A stretch of DNA of 64,000 nt from CAVQUE01 sp046290435 (GTDB taxonomy: Bacteria; Actinomycetota; Acidimicrobiia; Acidimicrobiales; UBA8592): assembly GCA_046290435.1 (NCBI GenBank), contig JBKAGO010000004.1:1-64000 (forward strand), written 5' to 3'. Positions 1-9,121 of the stretch are shown here, one piece after another. The translations under genes were made by a program, and so were the position numbers. The notes beneath the pieces were generated by a model. The model was given only the letters and a program-made list of their open reading frames with translations. It was not told where the DNA came from and made no database searches. Each line of letters begins with the position of its first letter. Positions within the stretch are counted from its first letter, which is position 1.

Positions 1-472
1 GATCGACGTCCATCACCAGGGCGCCCAGCGCCGCACGGATACCGGCGTCGGCGCACACCTGGGCGATGGAGTCGAGGTCGTAGTGGTCGGCCAGCAGGCA
101 CTCGACGAACCCGGTGGTGCCCGACCGGAGCATGTCGAGCACGCACAACGACGCGCTCGCCGCAGCGTCCTCGACGGTGTACGCGCCCTGCAGCGCGAAG
201 ATTCGCCCGAACAGCCACGACCGGAAGTCCGGCGCCGGCGCCGCCTCGCTGACGCCACGGAGCATGCACTGCGCGGTGTGGACGTGGGTGTCGATCAGGC
301 CGGGCAAGGTGATGCCGCCGAGACTCGTTGTGGGCTCGTCGGGGTGCGCCACCCGCAGGTCGGTGGTCTTGCCCACGGCGACGATGGTGTCGCCGGAGAC
401 CAGCAGGGCGCCGTCGGTGATGATCCGCCGCTCGTCGTCGAGGGTCAGGATCGTGGTGTCGGTGTAGAGCAC
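1..472 (-). CDS. Amidohydrolase (Atz/Trz-type nucleobase or adenosine deaminase family), N-terminal part
   Basis: The gene runs off the left edge of the window, so about 157 N-terminal residues are visible. They begin with the beta-sandwich strands of metal-dependent amidohydrolases and reach the first metal-binding motif DTHVH, with the paired histidines at residues 63 and 65. In this superfamily these histidines hold the catalytic zinc or iron that activates water for deamination or ring opening. The GTG start at 472 is chosen because GGGAGGA lies about five bases upstream; the nearby ATG is in another frame. Likely relatives are 8-oxoguanine, cytosine or S-adenosylhomocysteine deaminases, but the C-terminal ligands and substrate pocket lie outside the window, so substrate cannot be assigned. 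Confidence 0.85.
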   Translation of the reverse strand, partial: MLYTDTTILTLDDERRIITDGALLVSGDTIVAVGKTTDLRVAHPDEPTTSLGGITLPGLIDTHVHTAQCMLRGVSEAAPAPDFRSWLFGRIFALQGAYTVEDAAASASLCVLDMLRSGTTGFVECLLADHYDLDSIAQVCADAGIRAALGALVMDVD

Positions 473-869
473 GGCATCCTCCCGGGGCGTCGCATGGGCG
501 GTGCCTCCGAGGGATGTCTACCCGGCGTCGGCCGGCGCGTCGAACGCCTGCGCCGGTCAGGTCGACGCGATTGTCGCATCACATCGCCGACGGTCAGGGG
601 CGCTCGATGGCGCAGGCCCCGGCAAACCGTCGCCACGCACGTGTGCCAGGCGGCACGGACACGGCCTGTAACGCGCAGACGCACCCACCGTCTGGCCTCG
701 CACACGACCACCACACGCCCGCGGCCCCACCATTCGGCGGAACCACGCACCGGCGCCGGCGCCCCTGATCACTCAGGTGGCCCCGGCGCCGGTTCGCGTC
801 GTTCGTTCTGCGGTGATGGATGAGGCCGCAGCGGGCGAAGCGCCCGGCTGGCTCTCTGCCCGGGACCGC
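473..869. other. Intergenic region without a recognisable gene
   Basis: Nearly 400 bases lie between the amidohydrolase start and the end of the next minus-strand gene. Open frames cross it on both strands, but they are arginine- and proline-rich, resemble no family I know and have no ribosome binding site. The only clear structure is the strong hairpin at 749-793. Confidence 0.6.
749..793. terminator. Long GC hairpin downstream of the MBL-fold gene
   Basis: ACCGGCGCCGG (749-759) pairs perfectly with CCGGCGCCGGT (783-793), and inside it CCTGA (764-768) pairs with TCAGG (773-777). The gene at 870-1670, on the minus strand, ends 77 bases away, so this could end its transcript. No T-tract follows, which is common in high-GC actinobacteria. 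Confidence 0.45.
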
Positions 870-1670
870 TCAGGCCGGGGCCCAGGTGCCGCCGGATTCC
901 TTCACCCGATCCGCGGCGAGCAGACCATGCAGGTGCGCCTCGATGCTGTCGCGCAGCACCGGCACCATCTCGGCGTCCTCGACGTCGCCGTGGATCGCCG
1001 TGACCAGCTCGTCGGGGGTGCCGGCACCGCCCGCGAGCGCAGCGAGGATGGACTCGTCCATGGCGTCTCGGGCTTCGAGCTCGGCGGGGATGGCTTTCTT
1101 CGGCGCTTCGACGATGTAGCCGTGCACCGGCGCCATGCGCCGCAGCCGCATCTTCGATGCCTTCTCGAGTGCGGCCCGCAGCGCCGCCATGTCGGCCTGG
1201 CCCGGCACGAGCGGAGCGAGGCGATCGTCGGCGATGAGCCCACCGCACAGCAGCATCCGTTCCTCTTCGAGCATGTAGGCCCGATGACCGGGACCGGTGG
1301 CTGCGATGTTGTGGGCCTGGATGCGGAACTCGGTGCCCAACAGGACCTCGCCGTCGGCGGGATCGAAGATCTCGGCCCCGGTCCGTTCGGCCATGGCCTC
1401 GAGGCCGCCGACGTAGTCGTCGCCGGTCTGGGTCCAGGTGATCCACTTGATGCGGTCGCCACCACAGCCGGCAACGGAGTCGAGATGGCTGGCGTCTTCG
1501 GGCCCGGGGTCGACGACGACGATCTCGTCGATGCCGATGAGATAGGTGTTGGTGCCGATCCCGGTCCGGGGCCCGGGATTGAGCGCGAGAATGCGGCGCA
1601 CGAGCGGGCTCAGCGCACGCGCCACACCGGGGACGATCAGTTCTGGTCCGGGATCTTCCTGGGGCTCCAT
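870..1670 (-). CDS. Metallo-beta-lactamase-fold protein with a degenerate active site
   Basis: This 266-residue protein has the layout of LACTB2/glyoxalase II-like hydrolases: a TNTYLIG strand near residue 42, VVDPGPE, a GPGH segment, a helical middle and a PVHG motif. The metal-binding HxHxDH motif is replaced by QTGDDY before VGG, so only the aspartate survives. The usual SGD, which bridges the metals, reads CGG. With most ligands gone, classical dinuclear zinc hydrolysis is unlikely; binding or a structural role is more plausible. ATG 1670 is supported by GAGGA three bases upstream. Substrate and partner are unknown. The family call is firm; loss of activity is inferred from the missing residues. 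Confidence 0.75.
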   Translation of the reverse strand: MEPQEDPGPELIVPGVARALSPLVRRILALNPGPRTGIGTNTYLIGIDEIVVVDPGPEDASHLDSVAGCGGDRIKWITWTQTGDDYVGGLEAMAERTGAEIFDPADGEVLLGTEFRIQAHNIAATGPGHRAYMLEEERMLLCGGLIADDRLAPLVPGQADMAALRAALEKASKMRLRRMAPVHGYIVEAPKKAIPAELEARDAMDESILAALAGGAGTPDELVTAIHGDVEDAEMVPVLRDSIEAHLHGLLAADRVKESGGTWAPA

Positions 1671-1703
1671 TGGTCCTCTTGGGTTCGGGGGTGAGATGCC
1701 GCG

Positions 1704-2288
1704 TCAGCGGCCGAGCGGTGGGGGTTCGTCGGATGGGTCGTCATCGCGACTGAGATCGACGATTTCGCGATTCGGTGGCGTGTCGGGCCCCGGTCGGCGG
1801 GTTCGGGGGTCGGTGTCGCTCTCGTGGCCGTCGACGTCGAACACCTGCGACGACCCGAAACCGAACACGGTCGGACCGCGCCCGGATGTGGTGCCGGGAC
1901 CGAAACCGAAACTGGCGACCTTGGCGTCGGCCATGACCGTGAAGCGCTTCATCAGGAACGTCCGGACGATCGCCCGCGTCGGGGGGAGCAGCAGCAGCAG
2001 CCCGACGGTGTCGGTGACGAAGCCCGGCGTCAGCATCAGCGCGCCGGCGAACACGATGAGCGCGCCGTCGACGAGCTCCTTGCCGGGCATCTCGCCCGAC
2101 GCCAGCTTGGCCTGCACCCGGCGGACCAGTCCGATGCCCTGGGCCTTGACGAGCCAGGCGCCGACGATGCTGACGACGATGAGCAGACCCAGCGTCTCGA
2201 GCACGCCGATACCCCCGGCGACCTGCACGATCACGTACAGCTCGACGATCGGTACCACCAAGAAGAGCACCAGGATCAGCGGAAACAT
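1704..2288 (-). CDS. fxsA: FxsA family membrane protein
   Basis: The product is 194 residues. Hydrophobic segments at about residues 2-22 and 26-48 and another near 78-100 match FxsA, the cytoplasmic-membrane protein whose overproduction in E. coli relieves F-exclusion of phage T7. The conserved start (FPLILVLFLVVPIVELY) and the LTPGFVTDTVG motif before the last hydrophobic stretch are the main evidence. The final 60 residues are polar, glycine- and proline-rich and probably cytosolic. The ATG at 2288 directly follows GGAAGGG, a tight spacing, so another start is possible. It is transcribed divergently from selA. The cellular function of FxsA outside E. coli is unknown. Confidence 0.85.
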   Translation of the reverse strand: MFPLILVLFLVVPIVELYVIVQVAGGIGVLETLGLLIVVSIVGAWLVKAQGIGLVRRVQAKLASGEMPGKELVDGALIVFAGALMLTPGFVTDTVGLLLLLPPTRAIVRTFLMKRFTVMADAKVASFGFGPGTTSGRGPTVFGFGSSQVFDVDGHESDTDPRTRRPGPDTPPNREIVDLSRDDDPSDEPPPLGR

Positions 2289-2459
2289 CCCTTCCAGCCT
2301 ACGGGCCGCGGTCGCTTCTGCCTTCGTCGGGGCACGGGACCATGGATGTTCGCCCAGGTCAGCGGAGTCGACGGGACCCAGCCCGGCGGGCTGCCGCGGC
2401 CCGTGGAGACCTGCGCCCGGGGGACGGCGACGGCCGCTGCGGCGTACCATGCACGGCCT

Positions 2460-3737
2460 GTGGCAACGTCTCGAACCCAGGACCGTCCGCCGTCGGTCGA
2501 CCGTCTCGCGCGGTCGCTGACCCACACCGGGCTGCCGCACCCGCTGTTGGTCGACATCGCGCGTGCCGCCATCGCCGCGGGCGACCACACCCGCGCCGAG
2601 TCGATGGCCGCCGACCTCGCGCGCACCATGCTCCAGCCGGTCGTCAACGCCACGGGCGTGCTGCTCCACACCAACATGGGACGGGCCCCCTGGGCCACCA
2701 CCGTCGACGAGCGCTACACCAACCTCGAGCTCGACCTCGCCACCGGTGAGCGCGGGTCACGCCAGACCCATGTGGGCAAGCTCTTCGCCCGACTGTGCGA
2801 TGCCGAGGCGGCGATGGTCGTCAACAACTGCGCCGCAGCGGTGCTGCTCGCGTTGGGCGCTCTGGCGGCGGGCAAGAGCGTCGCAGTGTCGCGCGGCGAG
2901 CTCGTCGAGATCGGCGGCAGCTTCCGCGTGCCCGACGTCATGACCCAGTCCGGGGCCCGGCTGGTCGAGGTCGGCACCACCAACCGCACCCGCCGCGGCG
3001 ACTACGCCGCCGCAGTCGACGCCGACCCCGACATCGCGCTCGTGCTCAAGGTGCACCAGTCCAACTACAAGATCGTCGGCTTCACCGAGGACACCGACGT
3101 CGCGGACCTCGCCGGCCTCGGGGTGCCGGTCCTGGCCGACATCGGTTCGGGGCTACTCGATGCGGCCTGTCCGTGGCTGGCCGACGGCCCGCCCGCCTGG
3201 TTGGCCGACGAGCCGGCCGCCAAACAGACCCTCGCCGCCGGCGCCGATCTGGTGATGTTCTCCGGCGACAAGCTCCTCGGCGGCCCCCAGGCCGGCATCA
3301 TCGCCGGCCGGGCCGATCTCGTCGCCGCCTGCGCCCGCCATCCCCTGGCCCGAGCGCTGCGCCCCGGCGGCCTGGTGCTGGCGTCGCTGCACGATCTGGC
3401 GATGACCTATCTGCGCCGCGACGGCGACGCCATCCCGTTGTGGCGCATGGTGGCGACACCCATCGACGAGCTCCGCCGCCGTGCCGGAGCGCTCGGCGCC
3501 GGCGAGGTGGTCGATCTCGACGGGGTCCCCGGCGGCGGCACGCTGCCGACGGTCACGGTGGCATCGGCCGGGGTCCGCCTACGCGGCGACCACGGCGCGG
3601 CGCTGCGCAACCGGCCCGACGGCGCCAAGCCGATCATCGCCCGGGTGGCCGAGGGCGACACCTTCGTCGACCTGCGCACGGTCCACCCCGCCGACGACGC
3701 CACCCTCGCCGACGCGCTCGGCGCGCTCGACACGTGA
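2460..3737 (+). CDS. selA: L-seryl-tRNA(Sec) selenium transferase
   Basis: SelA is a pyridoxal-phosphate enzyme that converts seryl-tRNA(Sec) to selenocysteinyl-tRNA(Sec) using selenophosphate. The 425-residue product starts with the family's PSVDRL segment, has NATGVLLHTNMGRAP and the PLP lysine in SGDKLLGGPQAG (Lys271), and is a little shorter than the E. coli enzyme. I chose GTG 2460 because upstream codons lack family similarity. The TGA stop overlaps the selB ATG by one base, so the two are a coupled operon. tRNA(Sec) (selC) and selD are not visible in the window and must lie elsewhere. A client selenoprotein is present at 35143-35616. Confidence 0.95.
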   Translation: MATSRTQDRPPSVDRLARSLTHTGLPHPLLVDIARAAIAAGDHTRAESMAADLARTMLQPVVNATGVLLHTNMGRAPWATTVDERYTNLELDLATGERGSRQTHVGKLFARLCDAEAAMVVNNCAAAVLLALGALAAGKSVAVSRGELVEIGGSFRVPDVMTQSGARLVEVGTTNRTRRGDYAAAVDADPDIALVLKVHQSNYKIVGFTEDTDVADLAGLGVPVLADIGSGLLDAACPWLADGPPAWLADEPAAKQTLAAGADLVMFSGDKLLGGPQAGIIAGRADLVAACARHPLARALRPGGLVLASLHDLAMTYLRRDGDAIPLWRMVATPIDELRRRAGALGAGEVVDLDGVPGGGTLPTVTVASAGVRLRGDHGAALRNRPDGAKPIIARVAEGDTFVDLRTVHPADDATLADALGALDT

Positions 3738-5482
3738 TGGCGGGCGACGCAGACAGCCGGACCAGCCACGTCGTGTCCACCGCCGGCCACGTCGACCACG
3801 GCAAGTCCACGCTGGTCGAGGCCATGACCGGCACCGACCCCGACCGTTGGGCCGAGGAGAAGGAGCGGGGCCTCACCATCGACCTCGGTTTCGCCGCGGC
3901 CACCCTGCCGTCGGGGGCGTCGGTGTCGTTCGTCGACGTGCCCGGCCACGAACGCTTCATCCGCAACATGCTCGCCGGGGTCGGCACCGTCGACGCCTGC
4001 GTCTTCGTCGTCGCCGCCACCGAGGGCTGGAAACCCCAGTCCGAGGAGCACCTGCGCATCCTCGAACTGCTCGGCGTCCGCCACGGGCTGGTGGCGCTCA
4101 CCAAGGTCGGCATCGTCGACGACGACCTGCGGGAGCTCGCACACCTCGACGTCGCCGAACACGTCGAGGGCACCTTCCTCGACGGCGCCCCCATCGTCGC
4201 CGTCGACGCCCTGACCGGCGTCGGGATCGATGAGCTCCGGGCCACCCTCGACGAGGTGCTGGCCTCGACGCCGATGGCGGCCGACGACGACCGGCCGCGG
4301 CTGTGGATCGACCGGGTATTCGCCGCGAAGGGGTCAGGCACGGTGGTCACCGGCACCCTCACGGGTGGTGGCATCGCCGTCGACGACGACCTCGTCGCCC
4401 TGCAACCCGGGGTGACCGTCCGCGTCCGGGCCCTGCAGTCGCATCACCGTTCGCTCACCCGGGCGGCGCCCGGCACCCGTCTGGCCGTCAATCTGGGCGG
4501 CATCGACCACGATCGCCTCACCCGCGGCGACGTCCTGGTCCGGGCCGGCCAGTGGCACCTGACCCAGCGCATCGACGTCGAGCTCGACGTGCTCGACCGG
4601 CTCGACCACGAGGTCTCACGCCGGGGCGCCCACCTCGTCTACATCGGATCGGGCGAGCACCCCGTGCGGATGCGCATCCTCGGGCCCGACGCGCTGCTGC
4701 CCGGCGATGCCGGTCGTGCCCGTCTGCATCTCGCCCGCCCGTTGCCGCTCATGGTCGGCGACCGCTTCGTGCTGCGCGAGAGCGGCCGGGGCGAGACCAT
4801 CGGCGGCGGCCGCATCCTCGACGTCGACCCCGTGCGCCCCGCCTCGAAGGCCGCGCCCGACGGCACCATCGAGACCCTCGTGCGCGAGCGCGGCTGGGTG
4901 CCGGTCGATCACCTCGAACGCATGACCGGGGTGCGCCGCAGTCCCGACCTGGGCGACTGGGTCGTCGACCCGGCCGTCCGCGACGCAGCCGTGACGTCGT
5001 TGCGGACCGCCATCGACGAGTCCGGGCCGCTGGGTCTCGAGCTGGCCCGCCTCGATGCCCGCCAACGTGCCGTGCTCGACACCCTCGACGACATCGACAT
5101 CGACGGCACGCACGTGCGCGCCGCCGGTGCCGTCGATCACCTGCCCGACCACCCGTTCCTCGCGGCGCTCGAGGCCGAGCCGTTCGCGCCGCCGCCACCC
5201 GACGACGTCGACCGCGCCGACCTGCGCGAGATGGTGCGTCGGGGCCTGGTCATCGAGGAGGGTGGCCTGTTCTTCGCCCCTTCCGCCATCGACGAGGCGG
5301 CCGACATCGTGGCCCGCATGCTGGCCGAGCAGCCCGACGGCGTCACCGTCGCCGAGATCCGCGAAGCCTGGGGCACATCACGCAAGTACACATTGCCGCT
5401 GCTGGCCCGCCTCGACGGCACCGGCGTCACCCGCCGCCGCGACGACGTCCGCATCGCCGGCCGCCGCCTACCGCAGGTGTAG
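3737..5482 (+). CDS. selB: Selenocysteine-specific elongation factor SelB
   Basis: SelB delivers Sec-tRNA(Sec) to the ribosome at UGA codons marked by a SECIS hairpin. The 581-residue product has the GTPase P-loop GHVDHGKST near residue 18, the G3 motif DVPGH, EF-Tu-like beta-barrels, and a C-terminal series of winged helices ending in TSRKYTLPLL...TRRRDDVR, the part that binds SECIS RNA. The G4 motif reads TKVG instead of (N/T)KxD, so the aspartate that normally recognises guanine is a glycine; whether this is usual in actinobacterial SelB I cannot check. ATG 3737 overlaps the selA stop. A repeat hairpin at 5482-5571 begins in the stop codon. Confidence 0.95.
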   Translation: MAGDADSRTSHVVSTAGHVDHGKSTLVEAMTGTDPDRWAEEKERGLTIDLGFAAATLPSGASVSFVDVPGHERFIRNMLAGVGTVDACVFVVAATEGWKPQSEEHLRILELLGVRHGLVALTKVGIVDDDLRELAHLDVAEHVEGTFLDGAPIVAVDALTGVGIDELRATLDEVLASTPMAADDDRPRLWIDRVFAAKGSGTVVTGTLTGGGIAVDDDLVALQPGVTVRVRALQSHHRSLTRAAPGTRLAVNLGGIDHDRLTRGDVLVRAGQWHLTQRIDVELDVLDRLDHEVSRRGAHLVYIGSGEHPVRMRILGPDALLPGDAGRARLHLARPLPLMVGDRFVLRESGRGETIGGGRILDVDPVRPASKAAPDGTIETLVRERGWVPVDHLERMTGVRRSPDLGDWVVDPAVRDAAVTSLRTAIDESGPLGLELARLDARQRAVLDTLDDIDIDGTHVRAAGAVDHLPDHPFLAALEAEPFAPPPPDDVDRADLREMVRRGLVIEEGGLFFAPSAIDEAADIVARMLAEQPDGVTVAEIREAWGTSRKYTLPLLARLDGTGVTRRRDDVRIAGRRLPQV

Positions 5483-5571
5483 GGGTCAGGTCCCGCTTTC
5501 CCGCTTTCTCGACAACGACGAGCCCAAGGGCAACGACGATCGGAGAAAGCGGGAAAGCGGGGTCTGACCCC
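5482..5571. repeat. REPIN-like inverted repeat, copy A
   Basis: Two 29-base arms (5482-5510 and 5543-5571) starting GGGGTCAG are reverse complements with two mismatches, around a 32-base spacer. The element fills the gap between the convergent genes selB and the nucleotidase and could act as a two-way terminator. Its outer end resembles the other GGGGTCA copies here, while the inner part (CCCGCTTTCCCGCTTTCTC) is a different subtype. Confidence 0.85.
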
Positions 5572-5576
5572 ATGTG

Positions 5577-7025
5577 TTACTCGTCGTCGGAGGCGTCGGG
5601 GCGGGTGGCGGTGGGGCCGAGCGCCACCCGGTCGTGGGGCAGCGATCCCCGGGCCGCGCGCAGGTAGGCGAACGGGGTCTCGAAGCGCAGGTTGGCCACC
5701 CGCGACGTGTACACGTCGGCGTAGCGCTCCACCTGGCGGGCGAAGAGGCTCTTGTCGTTGCCGGCACGCATCACCGGCCCCCACGGCGAGTTGCCCAGCC
5801 GGCCCGCGGCCTGGGCGAGCGGGGCGATCTCGGCGTCGAGGTCGGCCAACTCTGCGGTGACCGCCTCGAGCTGCTGGGCGGCGTCCGCGTCGCGGCGGTC
5901 GTGCTGGCGGCGCAGCCGCAGACGGGCCTGGCGGCGTTCGAGGCTCTGCTTGTGCTCCATCATCTCGAACAGCCGCTGCTGGTCGCCGGCGAACGCGATG
6001 GCGTCGCGGATCTCGTGTTCGAGCTCTCGGGCGATGAGCGCCGTCCGCCACCGCAGGATGTCCTTGCTGACGTGCACGTCGCCGAAGAGGTGGTCGCCGA
6101 CATACAGGAACTGGGCGCTGGCCAGACCCAGGCTGGCCTCGACGAGGCGGGCATTGCCGCCGAAGTACACCGAGCCCGCCTCGAGCGGCCCCCGATGGGG
6201 CAGCATCAGCGACTGCTCCTCGTCGACCACCCGGTAGATCGGGTCGTTCTCGACGAAGAACCGGGGCTTGGCCGCCGACACGATGACGATGTCGAACAGG
6301 TCCCGCCAGGTGGTGCCCGGCGGGCAGTGCGGGTCGAAGGCGTAGGCCATCATGTGGCGCGTGTAGGCCCAGTCGGAGTTGGTGATCAGCAGCAGCTGCT
6401 TGCCGGCGGCGCGCTGGTCCTGCAACGTGGCCACGATGGCCGGGTCGGGATCGAGGAACCGGTCGGGATCGGCGATGATCTCGGCCTTCAGCGCACCGGC
6501 GATGTGGCTCTCGTTGAGGGCGTCGTCGATGGCCCGGTAGAGGTCCTGGTAGCTGCGGATGCCGTCGAGACGGGACTCGTCGTGCAACGCCACCAGTTGG
6601 GTCCACAGGCAGGCGCGGGACAGCTCGAACATGGTGTTCATGAACTCGAAGCGCTCTTCGCCGAGGTCGACGACGGTCTCGGCGTAGACCCGGCGCTGCT
6701 CACCGAAGGCCAGCACGTGGTTGCCGTGCTGGGCCCGCACGACGTAGCCGAAGCGGGTGGCCTTGACGAGGTTGCCGAGCTCGAGGTCGAAGATGAGCCC
6801 GATGCTGAACGCGTCGGGGTCGAAGGTGAGATCCTCGACCGGCCAGCCGTGCACGTCGGAGAGGCGCTGGCGGGCGTGTTCGAACGCCGAGCGCTCCCAG
6901 CCGTCGAGGTCGTAGTGCAACAGCGTGTAGTCCATGTCGTAGCCGATGGCCCGCACGGTGCGAAGATTCAGGGTCCGGTTGGCGAACACACCCTGTTCGG
7001 GGGGAGCGGAGATGTCGTCGGTCAC
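5577..7025 (-). CDS. HAD-superfamily 5'-nucleotidase (cN-II/HAD-IG type)
   Basis: The 482-residue protein has HAD motif I as GYDMDYTLLHY near residue 30, whose first aspartate forms the phospho-enzyme. A TNSD segment provides motif II, AKPRFF the motif III lysine, and YVGDHLFGD the acidic motif IV. Length and sequence match the purine-type cytosolic 5'-nucleotidase family, which removes phosphate from nucleoside monophosphates. A charged helical region near residues 345-405 probably forms a coiled coil. GTG 7025 gives a start a short distance before motif I. The gene is divergent from purine nucleoside phosphorylase, which uses the nucleosides made here, so the pair probably serves purine salvage. 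Confidence 0.85.
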   Translation of the reverse strand: MTDDISAPPEQGVFANRTLNLRTVRAIGYDMDYTLLHYDLDGWERSAFEHARQRLSDVHGWPVEDLTFDPDAFSIGLIFDLELGNLVKATRFGYVVRAQHGNHVLAFGEQRRVYAETVVDLGEERFEFMNTMFELSRACLWTQLVALHDESRLDGIRSYQDLYRAIDDALNESHIAGALKAEIIADPDRFLDPDPAIVATLQDQRAAGKQLLLITNSDWAYTRHMMAYAFDPHCPPGTTWRDLFDIVIVSAAKPRFFVENDPIYRVVDEEQSLMLPHRGPLEAGSVYFGGNARLVEASLGLASAQFLYVGDHLFGDVHVSKDILRWRTALIARELEHEIRDAIAFAGDQQRLFEMMEHKQSLERRQARLRLRRQHDRRDADAAQQLEAVTAELADLDAEIAPLAQAAGRLGNSPWGPVMRAGNDKSLFARQVERYADVYTSRVANLRFETPFAYLRAARGSLPHDRVALGPTATRPDASDDE

Positions 7026-7128
7026 GGGCCACACCTTGGCACGGCTCCGGCACGCAGCGGTACCCATGTGCAAGCATCTGCCCCGCCAACCAACCACCAC
7101 CCACCCTGCGACGACGGAGGTCGATCAC

Positions 7129-7851
7129 GTGCTCGGACCCGATGGGCCCACCCCCCACCTCGAGGGAACCCGAGGCGACTACGCACCCACGGTGCTGCTC
7201 CCCGGCGACCCCAAGCGGGCCCGCCACATCGCCGACACCTACCTCGACGACGTCCGCCAGGTCAACGCCGTGCGCGGCGCCGACGGGTTCACCGGCACCT
7301 ACCAGGGCACACCCGTCTCGGTGCAGGCCGTCGGGATGGGCGTCCCGTCGGTCGCCATCTACTACACCGAGCTCATCCGCTTCTACGGGGTCAGCACCCT
7401 CATCCGGGTCGGTTCCTGCGGCGGCATCTCCGAGAACCTCACCCTCGGCGACACCCTGGTCGCCACCTCCGCCGGCACGGACTCCGCGGCCGTGAAGACC
7501 ATCAACGGCGGCCTCGACCTGCCGCCCACCGCCGACTTCGGCCTGCTGCGGCGCGCCGTCGAGTTCGCCGAGGCCAACGACATCCCCGTCGCCGCCGGGC
7601 CGGTGTGGACGTCTGACCTCTTCTACGGCCCCGACGGCGACGACACCTTCGCCATCCTGGCCAAGCACGGGGTGCTGGCCGTCGAGATGGAGGTCGCCGG
7701 GCTGTACGCCATCGCCGCCGCCGAAGGCGTCCGGGCGCTCGGGCTGCTGGCGGTCAGCGACGACATCGCCCGCGGCCAGATGATGAGCTCGGCCGACCGC
7801 GAGAACTCCTTCGACGCGATGTTCCGCGTCGCGCTGTCGCTCGTCGAGTGA
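7129..7851 (+). CDS. deoD: Purine-nucleoside phosphorylase, DeoD type
   Basis: The 240-residue product has the hexameric NP-I family features: LLPGDPKRA near the start, GMGVPS, the phosphate-binding RVGSCGG, the substrate-binding EMEVAGLY and the VSDDI segment with the catalytic aspartate. It splits purine ribo- or deoxyribonucleosides with phosphate into the free base and sugar-1-phosphate. GTG 7129 follows GGAGG at a normal distance. The divergent 5'-nucleotidase could supply its substrates. The next gene starts 10 bases downstream but is unrelated in function, so co-transcription is possible without implying a pathway. Confidence 0.93.
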   Translation: MLGPDGPTPHLEGTRGDYAPTVLLPGDPKRARHIADTYLDDVRQVNAVRGADGFTGTYQGTPVSVQAVGMGVPSVAIYYTELIRFYGVSTLIRVGSCGGISENLTLGDTLVATSAGTDSAAVKTINGGLDLPPTADFGLLRRAVEFAEANDIPVAAGPVWTSDLFYGPDGDDTFAILAKHGVLAVEMEVAGLYAIAAAEGVRALGLLAVSDDIARGQMMSSADRENSFDAMFRVALSLVE

Positions 7852-7861
7852 CAGGGCCTCG

Positions 7862-9121
7862 GTGACAGAGCGCCCCACCGGCGGCTGGACGCCGGGCGAA
7901 CGCCCGGCGTGGGTCCGCCACGTCCTCGCGGGCGAGGGCGGCCCCATCTACGAACCCGCCCGCCGCCGGTTCGAGCCCGATCAGCTCCAGGCCGAGGCGG
8001 CCTCGATCACCGACCTCGACGACTTCGGCGGCGACAGCCACCTCGAGGGCCTCGGGGTGCTGTGCACGGCGCTCGAGGACGAGGCCGACCTCCACCTACT
8101 GGGGCGCTGGCGGGCCCGTGGGCAGATCCTGCGCCTGCTCGAGAACCGCCTCCGCATCGTCGAGCTCGAACGGCGCCACCCCGACCTGGCCGACCAGGTC
8201 GTCGTCGCGCCGCTGGTGGTGACCGGCAGTCCCCGAGCGGGCACGTCGATCACCCACCAACTCCTGTCGCTCACCGCCGGGGCCCGGGCCCCGCTGGCGT
8301 ATGAGTTCTGGCGACCCACACCGCCTCCGACGGGCGATCCCGACGACCCACGCATCGCCGCCGCCGACCTCGACGTTCGCCTCACCGCCGCGCTGTCGCC
8401 GGGGTTCGACGGCATCCACGAACAGGGCGGGCTGTTGCCCCGCGAGTGCCCGCACGCAATGGCCCACGACTTCCGGGCCGACATCTTCGGTGGCCACTAC
8501 TGGGTCCCCACCTACGAGGACTGGCTGACCGACACCGACTTCACCAGCGCCTACGACTGGCACCGCCGCATCCTCGCCATCCTGCAGCTGCGCCGACCGA
8601 CGCAGCGCTGGGTGCTGAAGGCGCCCGGCCATCTGACGGCGTTGCCGACGTTGTTGGACACCTACCCCGACGCGTCGGTGGTGATCTGTCACCGCGACCC
8701 GCTCGACATGGTCAGCTCCGTCACGAGCCTGCTGGCCACGCTGCACCACAGCCACGCCGACCACGTCGACGCGGTACGCCTGGCGGCAGCGCAGAGCGCC
8801 AAGTTCGCCGCCCAGTACGACCGGCTCATGGCCTGGCTCGACGGCGGCATGCTCGATCCCGAGCGTCTCGCCCACCAGCACTTCGCAGCGTTCAACGACG
8901 ACCCCGTCGCTGCGGTGACCGCTATCCACCAGCGCTTCGGTCTGGCCTTCGACGACGCCGACCGCGCCGCGCTGGTCGATCACCTCGGCGAACGTCCCCG
9001 GGGCCGCCTCGGCGGTCACGACCACGACTGGAGCCGCATCGGCCTCGATCACGCCATCGAACGGGCCCGCTTCGCCCGCTACCAGGACCGCTTCGGCGTG
9101 CCCTCCGAGGTGACCCCATGA
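7862..9121 (+). CDS. Sulfotransferase family protein
   Basis: The 419-residue product contains TGSPRAGTS near residue 120, the P-loop-like site that binds the 5'-phosphosulfate of PAPS, and ICHRDPLDMVSS near residue 278, the 3'-phosphate-binding segment. This fits the Sulfotransfer_3 type common in Acidimicrobiia and mycobacteria, which transfer sulfate to hydroxyl groups of lipids, sterols or glycans. Acceptor is unknown. The start GTG 7862 lies 10 bases after the deoD stop. The stop overlaps the next gene (ATGA), so the two are translated together. Confidence 0.88.
   Translation: MTERPTGGWTPGERPAWVRHVLAGEGGPIYEPARRRFEPDQLQAEAASITDLDDFGGDSHLEGLGVLCTALEDEADLHLLGRWRARGQILRLLENRLRIVELERRHPDLADQVVVAPLVVTGSPRAGTSITHQLLSLTAGARAPLAYEFWRPTPPPTGDPDDPRIAAADLDVRLTAALSPGFDGIHEQGGLLPRECPHAMAHDFRADIFGGHYWVPTYEDWLTDTDFTSAYDWHRRILAILQLRRPTQRWVLKAPGHLTALPTLLDTYPDASVVICHRDPLDMVSSVTSLLATLHHSHADHVDAVRLAAAQSAKFAAQYDRLMAWLDGGMLDPERLAHQHFAAFNDDPVAAVTAIHQRFGLAFDDADRAALVDHLGERPRGRLGGHDHDWSRIGLDHAIERARFARYQDRFGVPSEVTP

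Noticed and set aside
2289..2459. A selC (tRNA-Sec) gene in the gap upstream of selA
   Set aside because: Searched for a long acceptor stem, a TCA anticodon loop and a GTTCRA T-loop; none found here or next to selB.
5482..5571. Insertion-sequence remnant between selB and the nucleotidase gene
   Set aside because: Only 90 bases, no transposase fragment, and it shares its ends with other intergenic inverted repeats, so a REPIN-like element fits better.
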